A stretch of DNA of 14,893 bases. Origin: Chloroflexota bacterium (GTDB lineage Bacteria > Chloroflexota > Dormibacteria > CF-121). The notes under the pieces were generated by a model. The model saw only the letters and a program-made list of their open reading frames with translations. It was not told the origin of the DNA and did no database searches. Location: positions 1 through 14,893 of the forward strand of contig VBEQ01000164.1 of the NCBI GenBank assembly GCA_005881235.1, read 5' to 3'. Positions 6,089-13,710 of this stretch are shown here, in pieces. How positions within the stretch are numbered: position 1 is the first letter of the stretch; each line of letters opens with the position of its first letter. Both the position numbers and the translations under genes were made by a program.

Positions 6089-7215
6089 GTCCGGGTTTCG
6101 GCGGGCCGCAATCCCGTCAAGCCCTCGGATGGCGTTGGAACGCGGAAGGTCACCTCGGTCCCCTGCCCCGGCTTGCTACTGATCAGAAGGACACCGCCGG
6201 CGGAGGCGGCTCGCTCACGCATGGAGCGTAATCCGAGGTGACCCGGGAAAGATTTCCCCGCATCGAACCCGCGGCCGTCGTCGCGCACACGCAGGACAAG
6301 CTCACCTGGACTCGCCTCCAAGCTGATGACGACGGCCCGGGCGCCGGCATGCTTCGCGATGTTGTTCAGCGCCTCCTGCCCAACCCTGTAGAGCGCCTCT
6401 TTGATCGCGGGAATCGCCTCCGGCTCCTCTTTGGCCTCTACCGTGATGGAAAGCTGGTGGCGGGCTCGAACCGCGGCAACCTGCCTTTGGAGCGCGGCCA
6501 CCAGCCCTTCCTTGATGAGGAATTCCGGTCGCAGCTCGAAGAGCAAGGCTCGCATCTCGGCAAGGCCGGTCTCAGCCAGGGCGCGCGCATCCCGAAGGAT
6601 CGCCTCGAGTCGGGTCGGGTCCGCCCCGCCGATGCGCTGGGCCGTTGCAATGTCAAGCGCGATCGCATAGAGGGCCTGCGACACCGAGTCGTGAAGCTCG
6701 CGAGCCAGACGTTGGCGTTCTTGTACCGCCCGGAGCTCCGCCCCCTGGAGTGCAACGGCCAGCTGATTGGCGCTGACCCGGACGAGCAACCGGTCGTAGC
6801 TGGAGGGAAAATCATCACGTCGCATCCCGGCTACGACGATGCCCGACAGCGGCCCAGGAGGCCCGATCGACGCCGCGGCGAGACCCACCGGGGCGCCCGG
6901 CGAGTTGATCGGGGTCGGGACGGCAAAAACTTCCGCTGAGGGGAAGGATCGCAGCGCACCGGCAATGTCCGACGGCGACAGGTCGCCAGCCCGAGGATCG
7001 AGGCTGATAGCTTCGATCAGGGATCCGGATTCACCCGAGGCGGGCAGTCGCGCGTAGACGAAGTCCACGCGCAGCGTCCGAAGGAGCGCGTCCGTGAAAC
7101 TCTCGACGATGACTTGTGGCGGTTGGCCGAGCCAGATGGCGGGAAGCGCGGTCAGGGCAACGAGATCACGGAGATTGCGACGGAGTTCGGCGGCGTCGTC
7201 CGCCGCGGGCCTCAG
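6085..7215 (-). CDS. NarL-type sensor histidine kinase with GAF-like input region
   Basis: A two-component sensor kinase of the HisKA_3/HPK7 class (376 residues from the proposed start), without membrane segments. The N-terminal 1-160 region looks GAF-like and opens with ELRRNLRDLVALTALPAIW. The dimerisation and phospho-acceptor motif is RQRLARELHDSVSQAL, with His175. The ATP-binding domain shows the N box ALNNIAKHAG (Asn284/Asn285), the G1 box DDGRGFD (312-318) and the G2 segment GHLGLRSMRERA (about 325-336). The first conventional start in frame is a GTG at 7068, but conserved-looking sequence continues 49 codons upstream to a CTG at 7215. That CTG overlaps the upstream TGA by four bases and has AGGG five bases before it. 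No other ATG, GTG or TTG occurs before the in-frame stop at 7285. No partner response regulator is in the window. It is cotranscribed with the MEDS gene. Confidence 0.88.
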   Translation of the reverse strand: MRPAADDAAELRRNLRDLVALTALPAIWLGQPPQVIVESFTDALLRTLRVDFVYARLPASGESGSLIEAISLDPRAGDLSPSDIAGALRSFPSAEVFAVPTPINSPGAPVGLAAASIGPPGPLSGIVVAGMRRDDFPSSYDRLLVRVSANQLAVALQGAELRAVQERQRLARELHDSVSQALYAIALDIATAQRIGGADPTRLEAILRDARALAETGLAEMRALLFELRPEFLIKEGLVAALQRQVAAVRARHQLSITVEAKEEPEAIPAIKEALYRVGQEALNNIAKHAGARAVVISLEASPGELVLRVRDDGRGFDAGKSFPGHLGLRSMRERAASAGGVLLISSKPGQGTEVTFRVPTPSEGLTGLRPAETRT

Positions 7216-7850
7216 TTCAGCCCTGCTGGCTCCCGACCGCGCAGCTCCTGGAGCAACAGGTCCGGTGGGACAAAGAATGGATTCTCATGGAGAGTCCCGC
7301 CGATGATCGCCATCGGATGGGTACGCAGGACGTCCATCACCAGGCCGGCCCCGAATTGCGTCAGGTCGTAGCAGCACACGAGTGCGTCGGCATGGCTGGC
7401 CGCGAGATAGTTGACGCGGGCCTCGTACTCGACCAGGTCGTCGACGCCCGGGCGGTCCTGGAGGGCCCACTCCACCGTGGCGACGAGGCGCGTCAGCGGG
7501 AAACCCTCAGTTTGCCCGGCGCTGAGCCGCTCCTCCAGCAGCGTGAGCATCGCGTCCGGAACGAAATGGCCGCCCCGAAGGTAGGCTTCCTCCCAAACTC
7601 GCAGTTCCAGCTGCTGGCTTGCCTCCGCCGCCGCCGTGTCAATCCCGATGCCTTCGAGCCGGCGAATGTGCTCCGCCCGCAGCTTGGGGTCGACGATATG
7701 GAGCGCCCGCTCACGGCGGTCGAAGCCCTCCTTGATGAAAGGCAGTAATACCGTATAGAACTCGTCTGGGCTGCGGAAGAACGCACAGACGTGACGGTAG
7801 CTCTGCAGTGGCGAACCGGCGAGTCGAACCTCAGCCAATACCTGTGCCAT
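7212..7850 (-). CDS. MEDS domain (DcmR-like sensory) protein
   Basis: A 212-residue soluble protein made almost entirely of a MEDS domain (methanogen/methylotroph, DcmR sensory), a ligand-sensing module usually found with histidine kinases, anti-sigma factors or regulators. The N-terminal part has HVCAFFRSPDEFYTVLLPFI (20-39) and ALHIVDP (49-55), resembling a RecA-like core. The C-terminal part has EYEARVN (141-147), ALVCCYDLTQFGA (156-168), VMDVLRTHPMAIIGG (171-185) and NPFFVPP (190-196). His20, Cys22, Cys159 and Cys160 could take part in sensing, which is a guess. The ATG at 7850 has a strong AAGGAGG site. It follows gnd by 40 bp and its TGA overlaps the kinase start, so it is probably the partner input protein for that kinase. 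Confidence 0.88.
   Translation of the reverse strand: MAQVLAEVRLAGSPLQSYRHVCAFFRSPDEFYTVLLPFIKEGFDRRERALHIVDPKLRAEHIRRLEGIGIDTAAAEASQQLELRVWEEAYLRGGHFVPDAMLTLLEERLSAGQTEGFPLTRLVATVEWALQDRPGVDDLVEYEARVNYLAASHADALVCCYDLTQFGAGLVMDVLRTHPMAIIGGTLHENPFFVPPDLLLQELRGREPAGLN
7221..7224 (-). promoter_or_regulatory. Weak ribosome site for the kinase CTG start
   Basis: Minus-strand AGGG lies five bases before the CTG at 7215, inside the last codons of the MEDS gene. It supports re-initiation at the four-base overlap between the two genes. Confidence 0.35.
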
Positions 7851-7890
7851 AGCCCCTCCTTGGCACCATCCTACTCGTCCAACGAACGCT

Positions 7891-9321
7891 CTACCGGACG
7901 GGCACCTCCTCCCCATCCTGAGACCAGCGCGTGTGGAACGAACCCTCCCGGTCGATCCGCTTGTACGTATGGGCGCCGAAGTAGTCGCGTAAACCCTGCA
8001 CGAGATTCGCTGGAAGCCGCTCACGACGATAGGCGTCGTAATAGGCGAGCGATGAGCTGAACGCCGGCACGGGAATGCCGCGGTCGACGGCAACGCTGAG
8101 CACGCGCCGCCACGCATCCTGGGCCGATGCCATCGCATCGCGGAAATAGGGCGCCAGAAGCAAGTTCTTCAAGCCAGGCGACTCCGCGTAGGCATCTGTG
8201 ATGCGATTGAGGAAACGGGCGCGAATGATGCACCCGCCGCGCCAGATGCGGGCGATCGCTCCCAGCTTCAGGTCCCAGCCGTACTCGTTGGAGGCGGCCT
8301 GCATCTGCTCGAATCCCTGCGCGTAGGCGACCATCTTCGATGCGTAGAGCGCACTGCGCACGTCGTCGACCAAGGAACCGGGCGCGGGAGCACGCATCGC
8401 GCCGTCGGCCCCGGCGAGCGTCCGCGAGGCCACCTGGCGATCCGCCTTGAGCGCGGACAGGAATCGGGCAAAGACCGCCTCGGTGATCGCGGTGACCGGG
8501 ATCCCCAGGTCGAGCGCCGACTGCGACGCCCACTTGCCCGTGCCTTTCTGCGCCGCCTCGTCGAGGATGACGTCGACGAGTGGCCGGCCGGTGGCGCGAT
8601 CCCGTTTGGCCAGCACCTCAGATGTGATCTGGATCAGGTAGGACTCGAGGTCGCCCTTGTTCCACTCGGCAAAGATGCGCGAGAGATCTTCGGCGCCCAG
8701 CTCGAGCGCGTGGCTGAGCAGGTCGTAGGCCTCGGCGATCAGCTGGATGTCGGCGTACTCGATGCCGTTGTGGACCATCTTCACGTAGTGGCCGGCACCG
8801 CCCGGACCGATGTAGGTGCAGCACGGTTCGCCGTCCACGTGGGCGCTGATCCGCGTCAGCATCGGCTCGACCTGCTGATACGCATCGCGAGCGCCGCCCG
8901 GCATGATGCTGGGCCCGTTCAAGGCGCCTTCCTCGCCGCCGGAAACGCCCGTCCCGATAAAGCGGAAGCCGCGTGCCTCCAGCGCCTTGCCGCGACGAAC
9001 GGTGTCGAGGAAGTAGGAGTTGCCACCGTCGATCAGAATGTCGCCGGCTTCCAGGTACGGCGCAAGGTGTTCGATCGTGTCGTCGACCGGCGGGCCCGCC
9101 TTGACCATGATCAGGATCCGGCGCGGCTTCTCCAATTGCGAGACCAGCTCCTCCGGCGTATGCGCCGGTGTGAACGCGCCCTCGCTGCCGTACTGCTTCA
9201 TGAAGTCGTCGACACGCGACGTCGTGCGGTTGTAGACGGAAACGCCGAATCCGTTTCGGGCGAGATTGCGGGCGAGGTTCATGCCCATCGTCGCCAGCCC
9301 GACGACGGCGATGACGCTCAC
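7891..9321 (-). CDS. gnd: 6-phosphogluconate dehydrogenase, decarboxylating
   Basis: Third enzyme of the oxidative pentose phosphate pathway: 6-phosphogluconate + NADP+ gives ribulose 5-phosphate, CO2 and NADPH. The 476-residue length matches the long (E. coli-type) family. Markers are VVGLATMGMNLARNLARNG (6-24, nucleotide-binding), NRTTSRVDDF (31-40), VSGGEEGA (126-133), and the catalytic segment KMVHNGIEYADIQLI with Lys181, Asn185 and Glu188. They continue with the family signature DEAAQKGTGKW (254-264) and IWRGGCIIRARFL. The start is the GTG at 9321, which overlaps the TGA of the small membrane gene by four bases (GTGA); the frame stays open upstream to 9393, but that part lies in the neighbour and is not conserved. 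No zwf is in the window. The coenzyme (NADP or NAD) was not resolved. Confidence 0.96.
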   Translation of the reverse strand: MSVIAVVGLATMGMNLARNLARNGFGVSVYNRTTSRVDDFMKQYGSEGAFTPAHTPEELVSQLEKPRRILIMVKAGPPVDDTIEHLAPYLEAGDILIDGGNSYFLDTVRRGKALEARGFRFIGTGVSGGEEGALNGPSIMPGGARDAYQQVEPMLTRISAHVDGEPCCTYIGPGGAGHYVKMVHNGIEYADIQLIAEAYDLLSHALELGAEDLSRIFAEWNKGDLESYLIQITSEVLAKRDRATGRPLVDVILDEAAQKGTGKWASQSALDLGIPVTAITEAVFARFLSALKADRQVASRTLAGADGAMRAPAPGSLVDDVRSALYASKMVAYAQGFEQMQAASNEYGWDLKLGAIARIWRGGCIIRARFLNRITDAYAESPGLKNLLLAPYFRDAMASAQDAWRRVLSVAVDRGIPVPAFSSSLAYYDAYRRERLPANLVQGLRDYFGAHTYKRIDREGSFHTRWSQDGEEVPVR

Positions 9322-9533
9322 CGCGCTTTCCGGCTCGCTCGTCGCAGGCTGATCCCCAGCATCGACACCACGATCAGCGGGATCAGCCACCACGCAACGA
9401 TGTGATTGACGTTGAGCACCGCCGTCAGCATCAGTCCGATGGCGACGGCGGCCGCCATGGTCCAGTCATCGCCGACGATGAAGTTGTACAAGAACCGCCC
9501 GATGGCCACGATCCACGAAAACGGCGGGGGCAT
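9318..9533 (-). CDS. Small two-helix membrane protein
   Basis: A 71-residue protein. An amphipathic N-terminal stretch, WIVAIGRFLYNFIVGDDW (7-24), is followed by two hydrophobic helices (about 26-43 and 48-65) and a basic tail RRASRKAR, which suggests the C-terminus is cytoplasmic. I recall short actinobacterial-type proteins with an FIVGDDW segment near COG4280 genes, but I cannot name a domain. It starts three bases after the COG4280 stop and its own stop overlaps the gnd start by four bases. It is therefore very probably real, translationally coupled and part of the same unit. It may act as an accessory subunit of the upstream membrane protein. Confidence 0.8.
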   Translation of the reverse strand: MPPPFSWIVAIGRFLYNFIVGDDWTMAAAVAIGLMLTAVLNVNHIVAWWLIPLIVVSMLGISLRRASRKAR

Positions 9534-9536
9534 CGG

Positions 9537-10265
9537 TTAGGCTGCCGGACGCAGGCCGAGGGCCCGGTTCCGCTCCAGGGTGATGTAGAAGAGAGCTGTC
9601 GCCGCGTAGACAACCAGTAACCCGGGGATCGAGGCGTCACCACCAGGCCACTCGACCCCAAGACCCTCGAGCGCCCAGAAGGTGCCGAAGGTGGTGAGCA
9701 GGACCCCAACGATCAGTTGGAGCAGGCTCCGTGGAATCCGTCGAACAGTCCGGTGAAGGAGAAGCCCAATCCCACCGACGATGATGATCGCTCCCACGCC
9801 GCCGATCACTGCTCCACCCAACTGGTTCGCGCCCGCGCCGAAGCTGACCACGATGATGGCTACCTCGAGACCCTCGAGAACAACCCCCTTGAAGGCGAGA
9901 AACCAGGCGGTCCAGTCCATTCCAACGCCCCGCCACTGATCCGCATCACCCTGAGGATCCGACCCGCCGATCCCCGCGAGCCCGCGGGCGGCGACGCGCA
10001 TGACGCCCTTTCGGAACCATTGCAGGCCGAAGACGAGCAGCAAGGCGCCGATCACCAGGCGGAGCGGACCAATCGGAATGGCACTGAGCGCGGCACCGAG
10101 GATGACCACGGTCACCGCCAGCACACCGAATCCGGAGGCCACGCCAATGACGGTGGAGCGCCATCCGCGAGTTGCCCCAACGCCGACCACGATCGTGACC
10201 ATCTCGATCGCTTCAACGGCTGAAGCCAGGAAGGTGGTGATGAGGACAGCCCAGAGGCCGGTCAT
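9537..10265 (-). CDS. COG4280-type multi-pass membrane protein, possible cation transporter
   Basis: A 242-residue integral membrane protein resembling COG4280 (predicted membrane protein). It is built from two similar halves. ASAVEAIEMVTIVVGVG (14-30) repeats as GVVLEGLEVAIIVVSFG (127-143), and IPIGPLRLVIGALLLVFGLQ (63-82) repeats as IPRSLLQLIVGVLLTTFGTF (177-196). Each half has an ExxE pair in its first helix (Glu18/Glu21 and Glu131/Glu134), similar in placement to the glutamates of FTR1 iron permeases and other two-repeat cation exporters. That makes a metal or cation transport role plausible but unproven. About six or seven helices are visible, with a polar loop at 95-118. The ATG at 10265 has a leaderless-type -10. 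It is the first gene of the set that continues through gnd to the kinase. Confidence 0.82.
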   Translation of the reverse strand: MTGLWAVLITTFLASAVEAIEMVTIVVGVGATRGWRSTVIGVASGFGVLAVTVVILGAALSAIPIGPLRLVIGALLLVFGLQWFRKGVMRVAARGLAGIGGSDPQGDADQWRGVGMDWTAWFLAFKGVVLEGLEVAIIVVSFGAGANQLGGAVIGGVGAIIIVGGIGLLLHRTVRRIPRSLLQLIVGVLLTTFGTFWALEGLGVEWPGGDASIPGLLVVYAATALFYITLERNRALGLRPAA

Positions 10266-10271
10266 ATTTTG

Positions 10272-10300
10272 ACTGTAGCGGTTTGGGCCGGGCTCGTCAC
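10272..10300 (-). promoter_or_regulatory. Predicted promoter of the COG4280-gnd-MEDS-kinase set
   Basis: On the minus strand, TACAGT (10277-10272) lies exactly six bases before the ATG at 10265, and GTGACG (10300-10295) lies 17 bp further upstream, a four-of-six match to TTGACA. This is the best-formed promoter in the window and predicts a leaderless mRNA. The 85-bp gap also carries the start region of the divergent FUSC gene. Confidence 0.55.
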
Positions 10301-10350
10301 CCTACCTTTGAGTGAGACCTCACCTCGTTCAACTGGTGTACCAATAGAGG

Positions 10351-12618
10351 ATGGGCGCCAGCGGCACCGACATCGCCAGCACGGAGACGCCCGCTCCGTC
10401 GCGGCGGCCGAAACTCTCGGTTACGGTACCGGCCGACCCAGGATTCGCCGCCTTGCGGCGCGCCGCACGCGCGGCGATCGTCATTCCGCCGGTCCTCGCC
10501 TTCACCATCTTTGTCCTCCACGGTGGGCAGAACGTCATCTTCGCCGTCTTTGGCTGTTTCGCCCTCCTCGTCATGTCGGATTTCGGCGGTCAACGATCGG
10601 CGCGGGCGGTCGCCTACCTGACGGGCACCGCCGTCGGCGCATTCCTCGTCGCGATCGGCACGCTGGTATCGATCTCGGCTGGACTCGCGGCCGCCGTGAT
10701 GTTCGTCGTCGGTCTCGCGATCGCATTCAGCCGGGTCTTCGGCGGCTACCTGGCGGCGGCGCAGACCGGCATGCTCCTCTCCTTCGTGATCGCGGTGTCG
10801 ATCCCAGCGCCCGCTTCCGCGATTCCGGCCCGTGTGGGCGGGTGGGTGATGGCCGGACTCATCTCGACGCTGGCCGGCGTCTTTCTGTGGCCGCGCTTCG
10901 AGCGCGTCATGCTGCGCAAGCAGGCCGCGAAGGCCTGCCTGGCGGTAGCCAACCTCGTCGAAGCCATGCGCGCCGACGACCCTGAGCTGCCGCGCCTGAT
11001 CGAGGCGGCGCGATACGCCGAGCGGGCCGCCCGAGAGGCTTACGCGGCGACGGCGAAACGTCCCGCCGGTCCCACCCGTCGCGACCGCGCCTTCGTCCAG
11101 CTACTGACCGAACTGCAGCGCACGGTCGACATCATCGAACGGCCCTTTCAACAGCCGCGCGTCTCGATACGGCCGTGCCTCGCCGAGGGCGATCACCTTG
11201 CCGCCGTCACCGTGGCCGCACTCCGCGGCAGCGCCGATGTGCTGACTGGCGGCGCACCGCCCGACCTGCGCGCGGTTGACCAGGCGCGCGATGCCCACCG
11301 CGCCGCCCTCGACCGGTGGGCGGCCGAGCAGTTGCGGGCCGGCCGGCCCGTCGACGAGGTTCTCGGCGGTCTCGATGTCGATCACACCCTGCGCGTCGTG
11401 GGTTACATCGCGATCGCCCTCGGCACCAATGCCGTGATCGCCGTCGGTCGGCAGCCCGATGACACGGTGAGCCTGCCGGTCACGGCGCCGAGCCTCGCAG
11501 GCGTCCGCGGAACCGCCATCCGCGTCGCGCGCACGATTCGCACGCACCTCGAACCAACGTCGACCGTGATTCAAAACAGCATGCGGGTGGCGGTTGGCCT
11601 GGCGCTTGCTGTGCTGGTGGCCCGCCTGCTGGGCTTGTCGCATGCCTTCTGGGTCGTGCTCGGCACGCTCCAGGTGCTGCGGTCCACCGCGCTCGGCACC
11701 GGGCGCACCACCGTGCAGGCGCTGATCGGCAACGTGATCGGCGTGGTGATCGGTGGCGTGTTCGCGATTCTCGCCGGCAACCATCCGCTGGTGATGTGGG
11801 CCGCGCTGCCCATCGCGATCTTTATCGCGGCCTACGCCGCGACCGCCGTGGGCTTTGCGGCGAGCCAGGCCGCCTTCACCATCAACCTGATCGTCATCTT
11901 CAACCTGATCTCACCCGCGGGCTGGCAGGTGGGGCTGGTCCGCATCGAGGATCTCGCGGTCGGGGCGGCGATCAGCGTTGTGGTCGGCCTGCTCCTCTGG
12001 CCGCGCGGGGCACGGCGCGAACTGGCCCGCAGCGTCGCGGGCTTTTACCGCGCGGTCACCGCCTACCTGGATCGCGCATTCGATCGGGTCCTCGGCTTCT
12101 CGGCGCCGGCCGGTCCCGACCCGGCGCGCCGCTCGGTGATCCAGGCGGCCGAGCGGGCCGGCGAGGCGTTCGATGCCTTCCTCAACGAACGGTCGGCCCC
12201 CTCACTCGACGCGCAGACGGCCGGCTTCCTGCTCGCCGCCGGCAACCACGCGATCCTGGCAGGGGACTTGCTCGACATCATTTCGACGCGGCTGGGATAC
12301 CAGGCGAATGGTTGCCCGGACGGCGCCCGTGCACTGCGCGCGCAGGTGCGCGTCCTGCTCAGTGGATTCTCTCGCCTGGCGGACCGCCTCGCCCTTCAGG
12401 AAGCGGACGCCGACATCGAACCCGTCTCACCACGGGCCTTGCGCGCCGCGGCGCTCGACTGCCTGCGCCGCTGGCGGAACGATGAGAGCGCCGGGCGGGG
12501 AGCGATGGCAGTGGTGATGGCCGGGGAGTGGGCGCAAAACCTCGCGCGCCTGCAGGACGACCTTAGAGAGCCGGTGGCCCAGGCCGTGCATGCGGCGCGG
12601 ACACCCTGGTGGCGCTGA
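10351..12618 (+). CDS. FUSC-family membrane protein (aromatic acid exporter-like)
   Basis: A 755-residue membrane protein with the FUSC (fusaric acid resistance) layout, related in form to YccS/YhfK and AaeB-type efflux proteins. It has two membrane blocks, about residues 40-180 and 410-552, each of several helices and each ending in an LLLWPR- or FLWPR-like sequence. Each block is followed by a helical soluble region (181-405 and 553-755). The repeated block-plus-soluble-domain arrangement indicates internal duplication. The second block contains SMRVAVGLALAVLVARLLG and HAFWVVLGTLQVLRST, typical FUSC_2 segments. The likely role is export of aromatic or other organic acids, inferred from family only. 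The start is the ATG at 10351; TACCAA lies six bases upstream, a weak leaderless-type -10. It is divergent from COG4280, and no membrane-fusion partner (HlyD-like) is nearby. Confidence 0.88.
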   Translation: MGASGTDIASTETPAPSRRPKLSVTVPADPGFAALRRAARAAIVIPPVLAFTIFVLHGGQNVIFAVFGCFALLVMSDFGGQRSARAVAYLTGTAVGAFLVAIGTLVSISAGLAAAVMFVVGLAIAFSRVFGGYLAAAQTGMLLSFVIAVSIPAPASAIPARVGGWVMAGLISTLAGVFLWPRFERVMLRKQAAKACLAVANLVEAMRADDPELPRLIEAARYAERAAREAYAATAKRPAGPTRRDRAFVQLLTELQRTVDIIERPFQQPRVSIRPCLAEGDHLAAVTVAALRGSADVLTGGAPPDLRAVDQARDAHRAALDRWAAEQLRAGRPVDEVLGGLDVDHTLRVVGYIAIALGTNAVIAVGRQPDDTVSLPVTAPSLAGVRGTAIRVARTIRTHLEPTSTVIQNSMRVAVGLALAVLVARLLGLSHAFWVVLGTLQVLRSTALGTGRTTVQALIGNVIGVVIGGVFAILAGNHPLVMWAALPIAIFIAAYAATAVGFAASQAAFTINLIVIFNLISPAGWQVGLVRIEDLAVGAAISVVVGLLLWPRGARRELARSVAGFYRAVTAYLDRAFDRVLGFSAPAGPDPARRSVIQAAERAGEAFDAFLNERSAPSLDAQTAGFLLAAGNHAILAGDLLDIISTRLGYQANGCPDGARALRAQVRVLLSGFSRLADRLALQEADADIEPVSPRALRAAALDCLRRWRNDESAGRGAMAVVMAGEWAQNLARLQDDLREPVAQAVHAARTPWWR

Positions 12619-12624
12619 GGCCTC

Positions 12625-12795
12625 TTAACCTCCCCCGCTTGCGGGGGAGGGCAGGGTGGGGGCCACGTGCCGGTGGATCGGCTCGGAGACCGCGATCGGA
12701 TCGCTGGCCGGAAAGGTCTCCATCAAGGCCTCGTCCAGCGCGTCGTACCAATCGTCGCCCTGGTCGTTCGCGTCAGCCGCGGGGTTCGGGGGCAA
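12625..12795 (-). CDS. Small hypothetical protein with an ETFPASDP motif
   Basis: A short acidic protein, about 56 residues from a TTG at 12795 (other TTG codons at 12828 and 12840 would give up to 71). Its core DDWYDALDEALMETFPASDP matches a motif I know from many short, uncharacterised bacterial proteins (pattern LDEAL.ETFPASDP), which is the main reason to call it real. The start is uncertain: every candidate overlaps the 3' end of the aldo/keto reductase gene and no clear ribosome site is seen, so it may depend on coupling to that gene. The last 11 or so codons (HVAPTLPSPASGGG and the TAA) come from the palindromic repeat at 12629-12662, so the natural C-terminus may have been replaced. 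Function unknown. Confidence 0.55.
   Translation of the reverse strand: MPPNPAADANDQGDDWYDALDEALMETFPASDPIAVSEPIHRHVAPTLPSPASGGG
12629..12662. repeat. Palindromic repeat, copy 2
   Basis: A perfect 10-bp inverted repeat, CCTCCCCCGC and GCGGGGGAGG around a TT loop (12629-12650), is followed by a GGGTGGGGG tail. It is the partner of the copy in ku and lies in the same orientation. It begins ten bases after the FUSC stop and encodes the end of the small ETFPASDP protein on the other strand. There is no T-run after the stem in either direction, so it does not look like a standard intrinsic terminator, though it could impede transcription between these convergent genes. Confidence 0.8.
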
Positions 12796-13657
12796 TCTTG
12801 TCGAGCTCAGCGAGGTCGGCCGGGGCAAGTCCCAACGCAACCGCGCCGAGGTTTTCCTCCAGGTGCTCGACCTTGGACGTTCCCGGAATCGGCAACATCA
12901 CTGGCGAGTGCGCCAGCAACCAGGCGAGGGCCACCTGGCTTGGGGTCGCGTGGTTGCGGCGCGCGATCTCCTCGACGACGGCCGAAGCCCCGAGATTGCC
13001 GCCAGCGACCGGGCGCCATGGCAGGAACGCCATCTCCTCGAGGGAGCAAAACTCCAGGACCGGCTCCGAATCGCGTTCGAAAAGGCTGTACCGATTCTGG
13101 ACCGACACGATCGGCGTGAGCTTTTGCGCCCGCTCCACCTCGTCGGTCGTTACGTTCGACAGGCCGATATGCCGGATCTTGCCCTCGGCTTTCAGTTCCA
13201 CAAGGGCGCCGACGGATTCCTCGAAGGGGACCTTGGGATCCGGGCGATGAAACTGATAGACATCGATTTGTTCGACCCGGAGGCGCTTCAGGCTGCCCTC
13301 ACAGGCGGCGCGAAGGTGCTCGGGCCGGCCGTCGGGTTCCCACACGCCGGGCCCTGGCCGGTTTAGCCCACCCTTGGTGGCAATCACCAGATCCTCGGGA
13401 TAAGGATGCAGCGTCTCCGCAATCAATCGCTCGCTCACCTCGGGACCATAGGAATCGGCGGTGTCGATGAAGTTGATCCCGAGCGCCACCGCCCGTAGCA
13501 ACACACGCTTGCATTCCTCGCGGTCGGCGGGTTCACCCCAGATCCCTTCTCCGGTGATGCGCATGGCGCCGAATCCAAAGCGATTGACCGGGAGGTCACC
13601 GCCGATATCGATGGTTCCGGCGAGTGCGGCCGTGATTGTGCCCGTCCGATCTGCCAT
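12773..13657 (-). CDS. Aldo/keto reductase
   Basis: A 294-residue NAD(P)H-dependent aldo/keto reductase, a cytosolic (beta/alpha)8 barrel that reduces aldehydes and ketones. The catalytic tetrad is Asp65, Tyr70, Lys95 and His137, in the contexts INFIDTADSYGP, VIATKGG and DVYQFHRPDP. Other family marks are GKIRHIGLSN (159-168), VSVQNRYSL (184-192), and the cofactor-binding end ALAWLLAHSPVMLPIPGTS. The protein is close to the YdbC/'aldo/keto reductase family oxidoreductase' type, but the substrate cannot be set. The ATG at 13657 has a strong AAGGAGG five bases upstream. A -10-like TAGAGT (minus strand, 13696-13691) would give a leader of about 30 bases. It is divergent from the LLM oxidoreductase. 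Confidence 0.94.
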   Translation of the reverse strand: MADRTGTITAALAGTIDIGGDLPVNRFGFGAMRITGEGIWGEPADREECKRVLLRAVALGINFIDTADSYGPEVSERLIAETLHPYPEDLVIATKGGLNRPGPGVWEPDGRPEHLRAACEGSLKRLRVEQIDVYQFHRPDPKVPFEESVGALVELKAEGKIRHIGLSNVTTDEVERAQKLTPIVSVQNRYSLFERDSEPVLEFCSLEEMAFLPWRPVAGGNLGASAVVEEIARRNHATPSQVALAWLLAHSPVMLPIPGTSKVEHLEENLGAVALGLAPADLAELDKIAPEPRG

Positions 13658-13710
13658 GACGTCCTCCTTGCTAATGGCCGGCTGTGTCCTACTCTAGGCG
13701 CACATCCGGG

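Noticed and set aside
6238..6939. Plus-strand open frame of 233 codons opposite the histidine kinase
   Set aside because: No domain pattern; it mirrors the codon structure of the kinase, which has all HPK boxes.
9322..9393. Longer gnd start upstream of 9321
   Set aside because: It would overlap the small membrane gene by 76 bases; the GTG at 9321 matches the family N-terminus and forms a typical GTGA overlap.
8710..9405. Plus-strand open frame of 231 codons opposite gnd
   Set aside because: It lies entirely over well-conserved gnd sequence and shows no family features.
12617..12650. Intrinsic terminator after the FUSC gene (GAGGCCTC plus the repeat stem)
   Set aside because: The stem is strong but no T-run follows it on either strand, and the same stem occurs inside ku, so it is better explained as a dispersed repeat.
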